Below, one piece after another: positions 37,073-46,119 of a stretch of DNA of 55,788 nucleotides. A program made the position numbers and the translations under genes. Numbering within the stretch: position 1 is the stretch's first letter; each line of letters begins with the position of its first letter. This stretch comes from an uncultured Acidobacteriota bacterium (GTDB lineage: Bacteria > Acidobacteriota > UBA6911 > CAINFC01), in NCBI GenBank assembly GCA_903847975.1, contig CAINFC010000308.1:1-55788 (forward strand), given 5' to 3'. The notes under the pieces are model-generated. The model was not told the DNA's origin. It did not search any database and worked only from the letters and a program-made list of their open reading frames with translations.

Positions 37073-37792
37073 CTATACCACGAATTTCTGGATCATGCGC
37101 CGGCGATCCGCCCAATCATGGCCTGTTTCCGGCCCCCACAGGTCCAGACCGTGGGGAATCTGCTTTTCCGTCAGGATCGCGGAAAGGCCGAGGGCCGAGG
37201 CGGCACTTTCTTCTTTTTCTCCGTCCGCCAGCCAGATTTCCATATAGTTGCGCAGATAAAAAAGATACCATTCGTCGTTCAGCTCCGGCAGAAAGTGAAA
37301 AGGAGAGTTGAAATAGACGCTGGGATCGTAGAAACCGTCCAACCGGCCGCTGATGTCGTAGGTTCCCCCGATTCCCACGACCCGCTTGACCATCTCCGGG
37401 TGGCGAAAAGAAAAATTGACGGCGTGATATCCGCCGAAGCCGCAGCCGTTGACCGTCAGGGAGTGCGTGGAGCGGTTGCGCTTTCGAATGAAGGGAATAA
37501 ACTCCTTGACGATGTAGGCCTCAAATTCTTCATGGCGCTGAATCCGGCGGGCCGGAGCGATATCCGCGTTGCACCAGCTTTCGGCATCCAGGCTGTCCAC
37601 GCAGAAAATCTGGAACCGGCCCTCCTCGAGCCCGGGAAGCAGAGCGGCAATTATGCCGCAGTCCTCGTACTGAAAGAACCGGCCCTGGACATCCGGAAAG
37701 GCAAGAATGGGATATCCCCCTTGCCCGAAAACCAGGGCTTCCATGTCCCGCTTGAGAATTGGGCTGTACCAGCGTGTGTACTCGCGATTCAT
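37073..37792 (-). CDS. Esterase-like alpha/beta-hydrolase, nucleophile Ser replaced by Gly
   Basis: 239 residues, putative esterase D-like family (PF00756 type) usually found beside an ATP-grasp gene. Typical opening REYTRWYSPILKRDMEALVFG and the strand VDSLDAESWCN are present. The nucleophile elbow is NGCGFGGYHAVNF, with G118 where relatives have Ser (TGCSFGAYHAVNF). Cys117 is one place off and cannot substitute simply. The late His in GPETGHDW is retained. The protein is therefore probably a non-catalytic partner or binding protein. The codon is GGC, not a one-base error from AGC plus frame change; a single A-to-G change (AGC to GGC) would explain it. It lies 41 bases after pruA and 13 bases before the ATP-grasp gene. 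Confidence 0.85.
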   Translation of the reverse strand: MNREYTRWYSPILKRDMEALVFGQGGYPILAFPDVQGRFFQYEDCGIIAALLPGLEEGRFQIFCVDSLDAESWCNADIAPARRIQRHEEFEAYIVKEFIPFIRKRNRSTHSLTVNGCGFGGYHAVNFSFRHPEMVKRVVGIGGTYDISGRLDGFYDPSVYFNSPFHFLPELNDEWYLFYLRNYMEIWLADGEKEESAASALGLSAILTEKQIPHGLDLWGPETGHDWADRRRMIQKFVV

Positions 37793-37833
37793 AAAGGAAC
37801 CTTCGTCTGGATTATACTGGCAGTTTTCCGGCC

Positions 37834-39396
37834 TTACAAATTGGCTCTCACCTTTTCGGAAATGGACTTGGCCTGCAGAAAGAGGAGCAGATAGTCCCTG
37901 CCGCCCGCCTTGGAGTCAGTGCCGGACATGTTAAAACCTCCGAAGGGGTGCACTCCGACAAGCGCCCCGGTGCATTTTCGGTTGATGTAAAAATTGCCCA
38001 CATGGAAGTCGGCCTTGGCCTCCTCGGCGCGCTGCGGATCCCCGCTGAAAAAGGCGCCGGTAAGCCCGTAGTCGGTGTTGTTGGCCAGCTCGATTCCATG
38101 GCGCCAGGACCGGGCCGGGGTAAAGGCCAGGACCGGCCCGAAAATTTCTTCCTGGGAGATACGGGCCTCCGGAGCAATCTCCGCGAAGATGGTGGGGGGT
38201 ATGAAGAAGCCCTCTCCCTCCGCCGGCTCCCCGCCCAAAACCAGCCGTCCCTCTCCTTTGCCGACCTGAATGTAGTCCAGGATGGTCCGGTAGGCGGACC
38301 GGCCGGCAACCGGCCCGAATGCGTTTTCCGGGTTCCGGACCGGCCCCATGCGGATTTTCCGGCTGAGGGAAATCACCTTTTCCAGGACCGCCTCGTAGAC
38401 CGTATCCACCACGATAGCCCGGGAACAGGCGGAGCACTTCTGCCCCTGAAAACCGAAGGCAGAGGCGGTAATGGCCGCCGCCGCCGCATCCAAATCGGCG
38501 GTCTCATCGACCACAATGGCGTCCTTGCCCCCCATTTCGGCCACCACGCGCTTGATCCATTTCTGTCCCGGTGCGGTCCGGGCCGCCAGTTCGTTGAGAT
38601 GCAGGCCCACTTCCCGCGAGCCGGTAAAGGAAATGAAGCGGGTTTGGGGATGTCCCACAAGGTAGTCTCCCATTTCCCCGCCGCTGCCCGGCAGAAAATT
38701 CAGAACTCCATCCGGCAGTCCCACCTCGGCCATCAGCTCCACAAAGCGGGCAGCGATGACCGGCGTCTCGCTGGAGGGCTTCAGGACCACGGTGTTACCG
38801 GCGACAATAGCCGCCGCAGTCATTCCGACCAGGATGGCCAGGGGGAAGTTCCAGGGAGGAATCACCACACCGACCCCCAGGGGGATATAGCGCAATTCGT
38901 TGCGCTCCCCCGGATAGGGGATTACCGGCTGCGGGCCGGCATAGCGCAGCATTTCCCGGGCATAAAACTCCAGGAAGTCGATGGCCTCGGCCGTATCGGC
39001 GTCCGCCTCCGCCCAGCTTTTGCCGATCTCATATACCATCCAGCTCGAGAAAACGTGCTGGCGGCAGCGCATGATTTCCGCCGCCCGGAAAAGGTGCCCG
39101 GCGCGCACCTCCGGCGGCACGCGGCTCCAGCTGCGGAAAGCCTTGCCGGCGGCCTGAATGGCCTTTTCCGCCAGCGCCGCGTCGGCCCGGGAAACCGCTC
39201 CGACCACTTCGGAGGGACAGGAGGGATTGGTGGAAACGATCTTTTTCTCCGTTCGAACGGAGGCGCCGTCGATGCGCAGATCGTATTCGCGGCCCAGCTG
39301 CGACTGCACTTCCTGCAGGGCGGCCTCCATCTTCCGGCGGTTTTCCGGAACCTGAAAATCGGTTAAAGGGTGATTGCGAAAATCCGGTATGGTCAT
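37834..39396 (-). CDS. pruA: L-glutamate gamma-semialdehyde (P5C) dehydrogenase
   Basis: 520 residues, aldehyde dehydrogenase of the RocA/PruA stand-alone type. Oxidises glutamate semialdehyde to glutamate with NAD, the last step of proline and arginine breakdown. Seen: the family-specific N-terminus up to [18 protein letters not shown], the NAD-binding [14 protein letters not shown], catalytic Glu in [13 protein letters not shown], catalytic Cys in [15 protein letters not shown], and the C-terminal [31 protein letters not shown] precedes ATG 39396. No proline dehydrogenase is adjacent. It may lead a three-gene run with the esterase-like and ATP-grasp genes; the CarD terminator separates it from the upstream gene. 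Confidence 0.95.
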   Translation of the reverse strand: MTIPDFRNHPLTDFQVPENRRKMEAALQEVQSQLGREYDLRIDGASVRTEKKIVSTNPSCPSEVVGAVSRADAALAEKAIQAAGKAFRSWSRVPPEVRAGHLFRAAEIMRCRQHVFSSWMVYEIGKSWAEADADTAEAIDFLEFYAREMLRYAGPQPVIPYPGERNELRYIPLGVGVVIPPWNFPLAILVGMTAAAIVAGNTVVLKPSSETPVIAARFVELMAEVGLPDGVLNFLPGSGGEMGDYLVGHPQTRFISFTGSREVGLHLNELAARTAPGQKWIKRVVAEMGGKDAIVVDETADLDAAAAAITASAFGFQGQKCSACSRAIVVDTVYEAVLEKVISLSRKIRMGPVRNPENAFGPVAGRSAYRTILDYIQVGKGEGRLVLGGEPAEGEGFFIPPTIFAEIAPEARISQEEIFGPVLAFTPARSWRHGIELANNTDYGLTGAFFSGDPQRAEEAKADFHVGNFYINRKCTGALVGVHPFGGFNMSGTDSKAGGRDYLLLFLQAKSISEKVRANL

Positions 39397-39430
39397 GGTT
39401 CATTCTCCGGGGAGATTTGTTTTCGGTGAA

Positions 39431-39467
39431 AGAAAAACCCCTGTCTTTGGAGGAAGAGCAGGGGTTT
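39431..39467 (-). terminator. Intrinsic terminator of the CarD gene
   Basis: On the minus strand, AAACCCCTG pairs with CAGGGGTTT (9 bp) across a 15-base loop and runs directly into TTTTTCTTT. It lies 27 bases after the CarD stop and before pruA; the best Rho-independent terminator in the window. Confidence 0.85.
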
Positions 39468-39493
39468 GGACGTGCGAAAATAAGGAATCGGGA

Positions 39494-40018
39494 TCAACAG
39501 GCCATTTGTCCGGTCTTTTTTACGGTGCGGCGATAGGCGGAGCTGAGGGCCTTTTCGATCAGCGTTTCGATCTCCGGTGTTTTTTTGTGGCCGACGGTGG
39601 CGATCTCGCAAACCAGAATCTGCCGGGCCCGGTCGAGCAGGCGCTTTTCCCGGAAGGACAAGGGCTTCTGGTGATTCAGATAGACCAGGTTTTTAACCAC
39701 TTCCGCGACTTCGAAAATATCGCCGGTGCGCATCCGGTCGCAATTATCCTTGAAGCGCTCCTTCCAATCGTTGTCCAGCTCTTTGAATTCCTTGCCGAGC
39801 ATTTTGAAAATCTGGGGGATATCGTCTTTTCGAATGGTGCGACGTATTCCGATGTTCTGGGCATTGGCGATGGGAATCATGACCAGGGAGTTCGTAGCTT
39901 GAATCCGCAGGTGATAGAACTCCTGGCAGCCATGAGTAAATTCGGTCTTGGAAACGCTTTCTATGACGCCGACTCCGTGGTTAGGATAAACAACACGTTC
40001 TCCAACCTGAAAATGCAT
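39494..40018 (-). CDS. carD: CarD family transcriptional regulator
   Basis: 174 residues, slightly longer than the roughly 160 of Mycobacterium or Myxococcus CdnL. N-terminal RNA-polymerase-interacting Tudor-like domain (1-60: FQVGERVVYPNHGVGVIESV, then LVMIPIANAQNIGIR), then an all-helical DNA-contacting domain ending with RILxxAREILVxEIA-type sequence (LLDRARQILVCEIATV). CarD binds the RNA polymerase beta subunit and stabilises open complexes at many promoters. The ribosome site GGGAGGT precedes ATG 40018. Monocistronic: a strong terminator follows. Confidence 0.95.
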   Translation of the reverse strand: MHFQVGERVVYPNHGVGVIESVSKTEFTHGCQEFYHLRIQATNSLVMIPIANAQNIGIRRTIRKDDIPQIFKMLGKEFKELDNDWKERFKDNCDRMRTGDIFEVAEVVKNLVYLNHQKPLSFREKRLLDRARQILVCEIATVGHKKTPEIETLIEKALSSAYRRTVKKTGQMAC

Positions 40019-40437
40019 ATTTATGACCTCCCGAAGCTAAAACGATTTGGATATGTATCGGAATCCAGGCTTCGGCAAAATACTTTAAGAATGAGATGGT
40101 ATAAAGAAAGAGGATATGACAAATCAGCCGCCCGCCCCCGGACGTCAGCAGCAAAATCCGGCCTTTCTAGGAAAGGGAAAGGCAAAAGTAAACCAGATGC
40201 TACGGTGCTCGTTAAAACTTTTTGCACTAAGACCTCAGATTCCAAGAAGAAAAGGGCACGACTGAATGATACCTTCAGACCCCGGAAAAGTCAAAGCGGG
40301 AACCTTGTGGGAGAGCATCGCCCTGCAGGAGCCCGCCCCACGTATTCTTCGTCGACAGGACGCAAAGAAAAGCGGAAGAGCCGCGGAAGGAAAACGAAAT
40401 CGCAAAAAGTCTCCGTCTCCTGATGACAGACCCTCCC

Positions 40438-40543
40438 GCTTTTCTTCCCGCTCTTCCTTGTCTTCCAGGGAGCTCAATCGTTTCACAGGAAGGCGGGAAG
40501 ATCAGGAAGGAAGAAAGAAGCGATCCGTGTATTTCGAAGGAAG
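40438..40543 (-). repeat. Family A repeat, inverted copy
   Basis: Reverse complement of the 4557-4653 and 27-125 copies: GATCCGTGTATTTCG, AAGAAAGAAG, ACAGGAAGGCGGGAAG and CTTCCCGCTCTTCC are all shared. It is bracketed by D half sites TCGCAAAAAGT (40400-40410) and CTCGCAAAAAGCC (40549-40561). The 929-base space 40019-40947 contains this, B copy 4, a further D half and C copy 3; nothing gene-like is seen, and 40019-40390 holds no feature I can name. Confidence 0.65.
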
Positions 40544-40574
40544 ATAATCTCGCAAAAAGCCGATATTTCACTTT

Positions 40575-40622
40575 GTTCTGCCGTCCCGAAGGGACTTGGG
40601 TTTGATGCGACCCAACCCGGCA
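40575..40622 (+). repeat. Family B repeat, short fragment
   Basis: GTTCTGCCGTCCCGAAGGGA followed by CTTGGG and CCCAACCCGGCA, the left end of submodule Ba (compare 14633 and 29520), degenerate beyond. It starts 13 bases after a D half site and is followed by another (40644-40656). Confidence 0.55.
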
Positions 40623-40686
40623 CTCACGTGAAGTAAGACAATCCGGTAAAAAAGTCTTGAAGGAGGCTGAAAGCCTCCCATTTCCT

Positions 40687-40837
40687 CAGCCCGGGGCGAA
40701 GCCCCGGGAATCATGGCATTTGGAAATCAGAGCCCTGTAGGGGCGACCTAATTCCAATTGTTCGTTCTTATTAGGCCGTCCTCACAGGGCTCCACACCCA
40801 ATACAACATCGCTTCCCGGGGCTTCGCCCCGGGCTGG
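40687..40837. repeat. Family C large nested palindrome, copy 3
   Basis: Two nested inverted repeats. Outer: CAGCCCGGGGCGAAGCCCCG (from 40688) against its complement ending at 40836. Inner: AGCCCTGTAGGGGCGACC (40731-40752) against GGCCGTCCTCACAGGGCT (40770-40791), loop 17 bases. It is just downstream of the metalloprotease gene and could terminate it. Confidence 0.7.
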
Positions 40838-40947
40838 AATCATTTCGCCCCTTCAGGGCTATTTAATACCTTTTGCCGGGTTGTCAAGGAAGAGGGGTGA
40901 CCCTCTGCGGGCGCATCTCTTCCGGTCAACCGGCACGCGTCCGGCTT

Positions 40948-42738
40948 CTATTGGGCCAGAACCAGCGGCAGCAGCCCCTGGAAGGCAGCCTTAAAGCTCC
41001 ACCAGGCACCGTCGTCGGCCTCTGCCTTTCCGGCGGTATTGACGGCCCTTACCTGCCAATAGTAAACGGCTCCCGGCGTCAATCCGCTCAAGGTAGCGTT
41101 GGTGGCGGATCCGGCGCTCATCCAGCTCCCGGCGCAAGCGCTATCGTTGGTCGTATCGAAGCAGTATTCGTAGGAGGTGGCACCGCTGCCGGCCTCCCAG
41201 GATATCGTCGGGGTCCGGGCCGCACCTGCCGTCCCGCTTGCCGGGGCGCTTTTGCGAAAGGAGGAAGGAGGAACGATGACATGGATGGTCACCACGTATC
41301 CGGTGGCCGTCTCCGAATCGACGCGGATTTCCACGGGGTTCACCGGATCGACAAACGTTTCCCCGGCGGTCCACATGGCCCCGGCATCGCCGGTTTTTCC
41401 GTTGTTATCCACATCGAGCACATAGGCGCGGCCGCTATCCACCCGATGAATGATGACCGCATCCCCGGGCAGCTGGGCATCGTAGGATCCCGCCGACCGC
41501 CGGCGCGCTTCCACACTGTAGTAGCTTTCGTCGGCCAAGGGAATGATGGCCATCCGGTAATGGGCGGCGGCCGACAGATCCAGCCGGTCCAGGGTGATGG
41601 TGCTCCGGCCCTTGGGCGCATAGAAAACCTGGCCGGCGTCGAACCAGCCCAGGGAGTTCTTGTAAGGCGAAATGGTATGCTGTCCCGTGCAGCCATACAC
41701 CGGGTGCCTTGGGTTGCACAGCCAGGGCCAACTCATAACATCCCAGTCGTTGTCGTAGGTCTGGCCGTACTGGCCGGACGAGTGCGGCAGGCCGAAGCCG
41801 TGCCCCATCTCATGGGCCATGGCGGAGATGTGCTCGTAGCCCCACGGCGGCTCCCAGGTCATACGAAAGGAGCGCACCTGGCTGTCGACATTGACCGTGC
41901 GGCTGCCGCCCCAGGCCAGGCCGTCCAGTTCCGAATTGAACATCAGGTTGATGCCCACGTAGGAAGGAAAGTGGACGTAGGGATCGGCCACGGCCGTACA
42001 GTCGTTGGCGGCACGGTCGAGGTTGGCCTCGGCCTTTCCGTCCCCGTTCATGTCATATACGTAGTAGGACCGGGGTTTCGGCAAAACATACCAGCCGAAG
42101 GCGCCGCTGCCGGTCATATTGATTTTATCGTAGGAGAGCTCGCGCCAGTAATGATCCAGGCTCGGCGCGGCGCCGGCAAACATGTTCAGGAAGTAGGTCA
42201 GGTCTTTCGGCTGGGCGGCCACATCGGAAAACTGGCACAGAACGGAAACCCACGGCTGCGACCCGGTCAGCGCCGGCGCGGTTGGGGTCTGCGGGGAAAG
42301 CGCGGTCACCGCATCCACCCGAAGAACCGGGTCTGCGGCGCCCTCCCGCGCCGGCACCAAAGGGCCCACCGGCCGCGCTTTCAGAGCTACTACCTGCCCG
42401 TTCAGCGGCAGCCATCGGCCGGGATCTGCAAGCGGATCAAGCTGCAGCCGGTAGGCATTTCCCTGCTTGTCCCGCAGCCAGTAGCTGGTCTGCGCGGCCC
42501 GGTTCGACCCGGGCGGCGGATCCCCCCAGAGCACCTCGAAGGTCCCGGACAAATCCTGCCCGTTCGCTTGCTCCAGGGCGGCACCGCTTCGCGGCGAAAA
42601 AAAGGATCGGACAAAGTCGGATAGCGGCAGGGGATTCGGGCTGACAACCGCCGGAAGCACACCGGCCCAAAGGACGGCCGATCGGGCCAAAGCCGGAAGC
42701 AATCCGGTGGAAAGGCGGATCCCTTTATTCCCTTTCAT
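40948..42738 (-). CDS. Secreted M6-like metalloprotease with C-terminal fibronectin type III-like domain
   Basis: 596 residues with a hydrophobic signal near residues 14-32. Catalytic domain around 230-400 with the zinc motif HEMGHGFGLPH (H309, E310, H313, H319) and a Met-turn-like DVMSW about 25 residues on, as in M6/immune-inhibitor-type and related metzincin proteases. The C-terminal 90 residues form a fibronectin-like module (PTISWEAGSGATSYEYCFD ... YYWQVRAVNTAGKAE). Active-site residues are intact, so an extracellular protease is likely. ATG 42738 lacks a strong ribosome site. It follows, 57 bases downstream, the large nidogen-domain protein and is probably co-transcribed with it. Confidence 0.87.
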   Translation of the reverse strand: MKGNKGIRLSTGLLPALARSAVLWAGVLPAVVSPNPLPLSDFVRSFFSPRSGAALEQANGQDLSGTFEVLWGDPPPGSNRAAQTSYWLRDKQGNAYRLQLDPLADPGRWLPLNGQVVALKARPVGPLVPAREGAADPVLRVDAVTALSPQTPTAPALTGSQPWVSVLCQFSDVAAQPKDLTYFLNMFAGAAPSLDHYWRELSYDKINMTGSGAFGWYVLPKPRSYYVYDMNGDGKAEANLDRAANDCTAVADPYVHFPSYVGINLMFNSELDGLAWGGSRTVNVDSQVRSFRMTWEPPWGYEHISAMAHEMGHGFGLPHSSGQYGQTYDNDWDVMSWPWLCNPRHPVYGCTGQHTISPYKNSLGWFDAGQVFYAPKGRSTITLDRLDLSAAAHYRMAIIPLADESYYSVEARRRSAGSYDAQLPGDAVIIHRVDSGRAYVLDVDNNGKTGDAGAMWTAGETFVDPVNPVEIRVDSETATGYVVTIHVIVPPSSFRKSAPASGTAGAARTPTISWEAGSGATSYEYCFDTTNDSACAGSWMSAGSATNATLSGLTPGAVYYWQVRAVNTAGKAEADDGAWWSFKAAFQGLLPLVLAQ

Positions 42739-42795
42739 ACACTGCCTGCCGGAAGCCTCCTCGCGTGGAGCGGAAGGCCGCTGCGGCCCATTTTT

Positions 42796-45700
42796 CTAGG
42801 GGGCGACGGCAAAGGGTTGCGGAGGAACCGCAGCCAGAAAAGAGGCCAGGTTGCCGTCCCCGAACAGCTCGAAAATAGCCACTCCTCCGCCTGTGGAGCG
42901 GACGCGCACAAAACCGCGCATCTGTCCGGCGGAAGCCGGCACCAGCTGCCGCAGCACCTGGCTGAAGCGGTTGCCCGCAGCCAGGCTTAGCGTGCGGCTT
43001 CCGGTGGATTGGCCGTCCTCGGTGAACACCTCGATTTGCAGCTGAACTTCCTGGGCGTTGGGGTTCAGGGCGGCGATACCGGTGAAGTAGCCCACCGGCG
43101 GATTTCCGCTCACCCCCTCCGCCACCTGCGAAAAGATCATGTCGGTTGCCAGGGCGGACTGCAGCGGCAGCCCGGCGACAATCGCGCCCTTCAAGGCATC
43201 GCCAAAAACCACGTCCCCCGAAACGGAGCCGCCGTCCAGCTCCACAATCAGCGAGCCCACGCGGGGCTGGGTATCGGTGCTGTCGGCAGGAAATCCGAAG
43301 AGCTGGTCCGCCCGCCCGCAGAGCGTTCCTTTGGCGGGAAGGGAACGCGGCAGAGGATTGGTCACCCCGGCGGCGGTCAGCAGGCTGCCGTTTTCCGCCA
43401 CCACGCGGATGGTGGCACCGGCGGTGACCGTTCCGGTATTCACCAGGCACAGGCTGGTAAAGAAGGGGGACGGATACTGGCCGACTCCGCCGCTGGCAAA
43501 CTGAGCCGAGTAGAGCTTCCGCGCGGACTGAGGAAGTTGCGCCGGCAATCCGAACAGAGTGGACCCGAACTGGACCATCTCGAACCCGATGACCGGCTGG
43601 GTGGACTGCACCTCCACCCAACCGGCGCTGATCGGCAGGGTGGCGCCGGGAAACAGCTGGGCCACCGTCTGGCGCAACCGCCCTTTGGCGGCCAGGCTGG
43701 CCTGGGCGCGAGCCACCTCCAGGCCGGCTGCCGACCAGAGAGTGATCTGCAGGGTGGCCGCGTTTTCTCCGGGGTTGACGATGCTGAAAGCCGTGGTGGC
43801 CGACTGTCCCAGAAAGGAACCGCTTCCTTCCAGAACCCGGGTAAACAGGATGCGGCCTGCGGCTGTCGGCAGCGCCAGCCCGCCATCCAGCTGGGTTTGA
43901 GCCAGGTCTCCCGACAGGAAGAAAGCGGCCACCTGGTCGGTGCTGCTCTCCAGCCGGATCCAGCCCTGGCGGCTTTCCGACATGGCGAAATGAAACCACT
44001 GCGAATCGATCAGCGCCCTCTGATTTCCGGCGCCGACCGCCATAACCGAGGGATTCGCCATTCCCGGCAAATTCATGAGCTGCCCGGCGTTGGTATAAGC
44101 CGTCAGCCGCACGGTGGCCGGGTAGGCGGCCCGGTTGGCAATGGCCAGAGCGGTAAATCGATTGGCATCTCCCTCCATCAGCGGCAGATAGGCAATCAGC
44201 GGCTTTTCCGTCGCACTCAGGCGGGTATCCACGAATCCGCGCTGCTCCGCCAGCTGGCCGAAGCGCTTCTCATAGGCCTGGCGAAACAACTGCATCTTGG
44301 CAAGCTCCGCCTGGGAAGGGGAAACACCGCGTCGGGTGAGCAGAATAAACGCGTTGTTGAATACTTTCGGCGAATCCTTGGGGGTCGGCTGACGCAGCCC
44401 TTCTTCGGCAATCACGTTTTGCACGGTGACATTCTTGCGGGTACCGCGGAAGGACACATCCTTGGCCGGTTCACTGGAAGTGGTTTTGGTGGTTCCGCTG
44501 GGTGCGGTTACCACAAAAAAGGGAGACACTTCATCCTCCCAGCGCAGGCCCATCAGATACTGGTCCAGCTGGCTGAACCGCTTGCGGATGTCGCCGGTAA
44601 GAAAGGTCCCGTCTCCGTTGTCGCGGATGGAGTTGCCGCCCATCACCGAAGAATCGGAATGCAGGAAAAAGTTCCAGTAGATATCGTCTCTCCCCAGAAG
44701 CTGGTGGGATCGGGCCCCATCGAGCTTGGCATAGACGTAGGAAAGCCAGCGGTGGCCGGTGTGCCGGTCCATCAGATCCAGGAAAGAAAGCCCGTCGGAC
44801 GCGGCCTGGGAGGGATCCGTCAAATAGCGTGACAGATCGCTCATGTGAATAAAATGCTCCAGAGACCCCGCGCTGCCGAACAAAGCGGAATCATCGTAGA
44901 GGTCCTGCCCCGGTCCGTCAAAGGAAATATCACCCAGCCCCTTGACCAGGTTCTTTACCGAAATGGAGTAGGCCGTCAGTCCGTCCATGTTATAGGAAAA
45001 GTTGCTGAACAGGGTCAGGAATTGAAACCGGTCGGAATGGGTTCGATAAAATTTGTTCCCCAGGGCCACCAGGTCCACTTCCGTCTGCGGGTGGAACCAT
45101 TCGGCGATGGCGCCGGTGAGGGTTGTGGAGGATCCTTTGGTAAGGTCCAGCGCGGTCAGCCTGGTGTTGGCACCCCCGGGAGACAGGCCTGACAGGGCTT
45201 CCGGGGTATCCAGGGTGCTCCCGAACACGAATTCGATCGCTCCGCCGGGGAAGAGCACCACCTGAAAGAGGTTTTTACCGGTGCCGTAATACTGCTCCAG
45301 ATTGTTCCAGGTAACCGTGGCCCGGTCGGTTTTCATGTTGACGAAGACGGCGGAGGAGCCGATGGGCAGCAGGTCGCAAAACAGGGGTGCGATGCGCGGT
45401 GGGCCATGGAGAAATTCGTACTGGTCCTGGCCGGTGATCCCCCAATCCACGCCACCCATGGGGTCCGCCTTGGTAAAAGTGAGGTTGCCGTTGGTATTGA
45501 CATAGACCTTGTCGTAGCTGGTTCCGTGAAACGGAAAGCGGAAGCCGGAAGCAAAAGCCACCTCCTTGCCGTCATTGTCCTCCAGGGACAGGGCGCTGCC
45601 CATGACGGTGTCGAAGGTGGAAGTCCGGACTGTGACCTGGTACCCCCCCCCGGTGACCGGTTCGAACCGGATGGTCTTTCCGGTCAGATCGGCGGGATTC

Positions 45701-45987
45701 GGGTCGGCAACAATGCTGCCGTCGTCTTCCACCACCGCCACATCATTCAGATCCTGATCCTGGACGGATTCCACTCGCCGATTCGAAGTTCCCGCCTCCT
45801 GCCCCTGCCGGTACTCCCTGGCGCTTTGCACGAAGGCATGCATGGCCGAAGCGGCCCTGCTGCGGCTGGTGTGGAACTCCCGAACGGTTTCCGAAGCCGA
45901 GCCCCATGCCGCCGGAGGACAGAGGGCCGGGAGCAGATAGGCAGACAGAAAAACCCACCTTTGGCAACGTGATGTTTTAAGAACCAT
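42796..45987 (-). CDS. Large secreted NIDO-domain protein with degenerate peptidase-like core
   Basis: 1063 residues. Signal peptide (about 10-30); nidogen-like domain (about 145-250: FRFPFHGTSYDKVYVNTNGN, PRIAPLFCDLLP); a middle region (about 320-500) matching secreted putative peptidases in order (LLGRDDIYWNFFLHSDSSVMGGNS, FSQLDQYLMGL); then three to four repeats of about 130 residues in the C-terminal half (GWIRLESSTDQVAAF, GWVEVQSTQPVIGFE, GFVRVRSTGGGVAIF). In relatives the middle region holds HExGH; here the same place reads D407-R-H-T-G-H412-R-W, so the first His-Glu pair is lost. Possibly a binding or scaffold protein rather than an enzyme. Probably secreted with the downstream metalloprotease. 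Confidence 0.8.
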   Translation of the reverse strand: MVLKTSRCQRWVFLSAYLLPALCPPAAWGSASETVREFHTSRSRAASAMHAFVQSAREYRQGQEAGTSNRRVESVQDQDLNDVAVVEDDGSIVADPNPADLTGKTIRFEPVTGGGYQVTVRTSTFDTVMGSALSLEDNDGKEVAFASGFRFPFHGTSYDKVYVNTNGNLTFTKADPMGGVDWGITGQDQYEFLHGPPRIAPLFCDLLPIGSSAVFVNMKTDRATVTWNNLEQYYGTGKNLFQVVLFPGGAIEFVFGSTLDTPEALSGLSPGGANTRLTALDLTKGSSTTLTGAIAEWFHPQTEVDLVALGNKFYRTHSDRFQFLTLFSNFSYNMDGLTAYSISVKNLVKGLGDISFDGPGQDLYDDSALFGSAGSLEHFIHMSDLSRYLTDPSQAASDGLSFLDLMDRHTGHRWLSYVYAKLDGARSHQLLGRDDIYWNFFLHSDSSVMGGNSIRDNGDGTFLTGDIRKRFSQLDQYLMGLRWEDEVSPFFVVTAPSGTTKTTSSEPAKDVSFRGTRKNVTVQNVIAEEGLRQPTPKDSPKVFNNAFILLTRRGVSPSQAELAKMQLFRQAYEKRFGQLAEQRGFVDTRLSATEKPLIAYLPLMEGDANRFTALAIANRAAYPATVRLTAYTNAGQLMNLPGMANPSVMAVGAGNQRALIDSQWFHFAMSESRQGWIRLESSTDQVAAFFLSGDLAQTQLDGGLALPTAAGRILFTRVLEGSGSFLGQSATTAFSIVNPGENAATLQITLWSAAGLEVARAQASLAAKGRLRQTVAQLFPGATLPISAGWVEVQSTQPVIGFEMVQFGSTLFGLPAQLPQSARKLYSAQFASGGVGQYPSPFFTSLCLVNTGTVTAGATIRVVAENGSLLTAAGVTNPLPRSLPAKGTLCGRADQLFGFPADSTDTQPRVGSLIVELDGGSVSGDVVFGDALKGAIVAGLPLQSALATDMIFSQVAEGVSGNPPVGYFTGIAALNPNAQEVQLQIEVFTEDGQSTGSRTLSLAAGNRFSQVLRQLVPASAGQMRGFVRVRSTGGGVAIFELFGDGNLASFLAAVPPQPFAVAP

Positions 45988-46119
45988 GGCAAAACTATCC
46001 TATCGATAAATTATCTTTTTCTGCTGCGGCCGGCATCGCTGAACGGGCACCAGGTCCGCAATATTCTTGACGCCTTCCGCGGTAGATGCTAATTTTAAAA
46101 AATCCAAGGAAAGGATACT

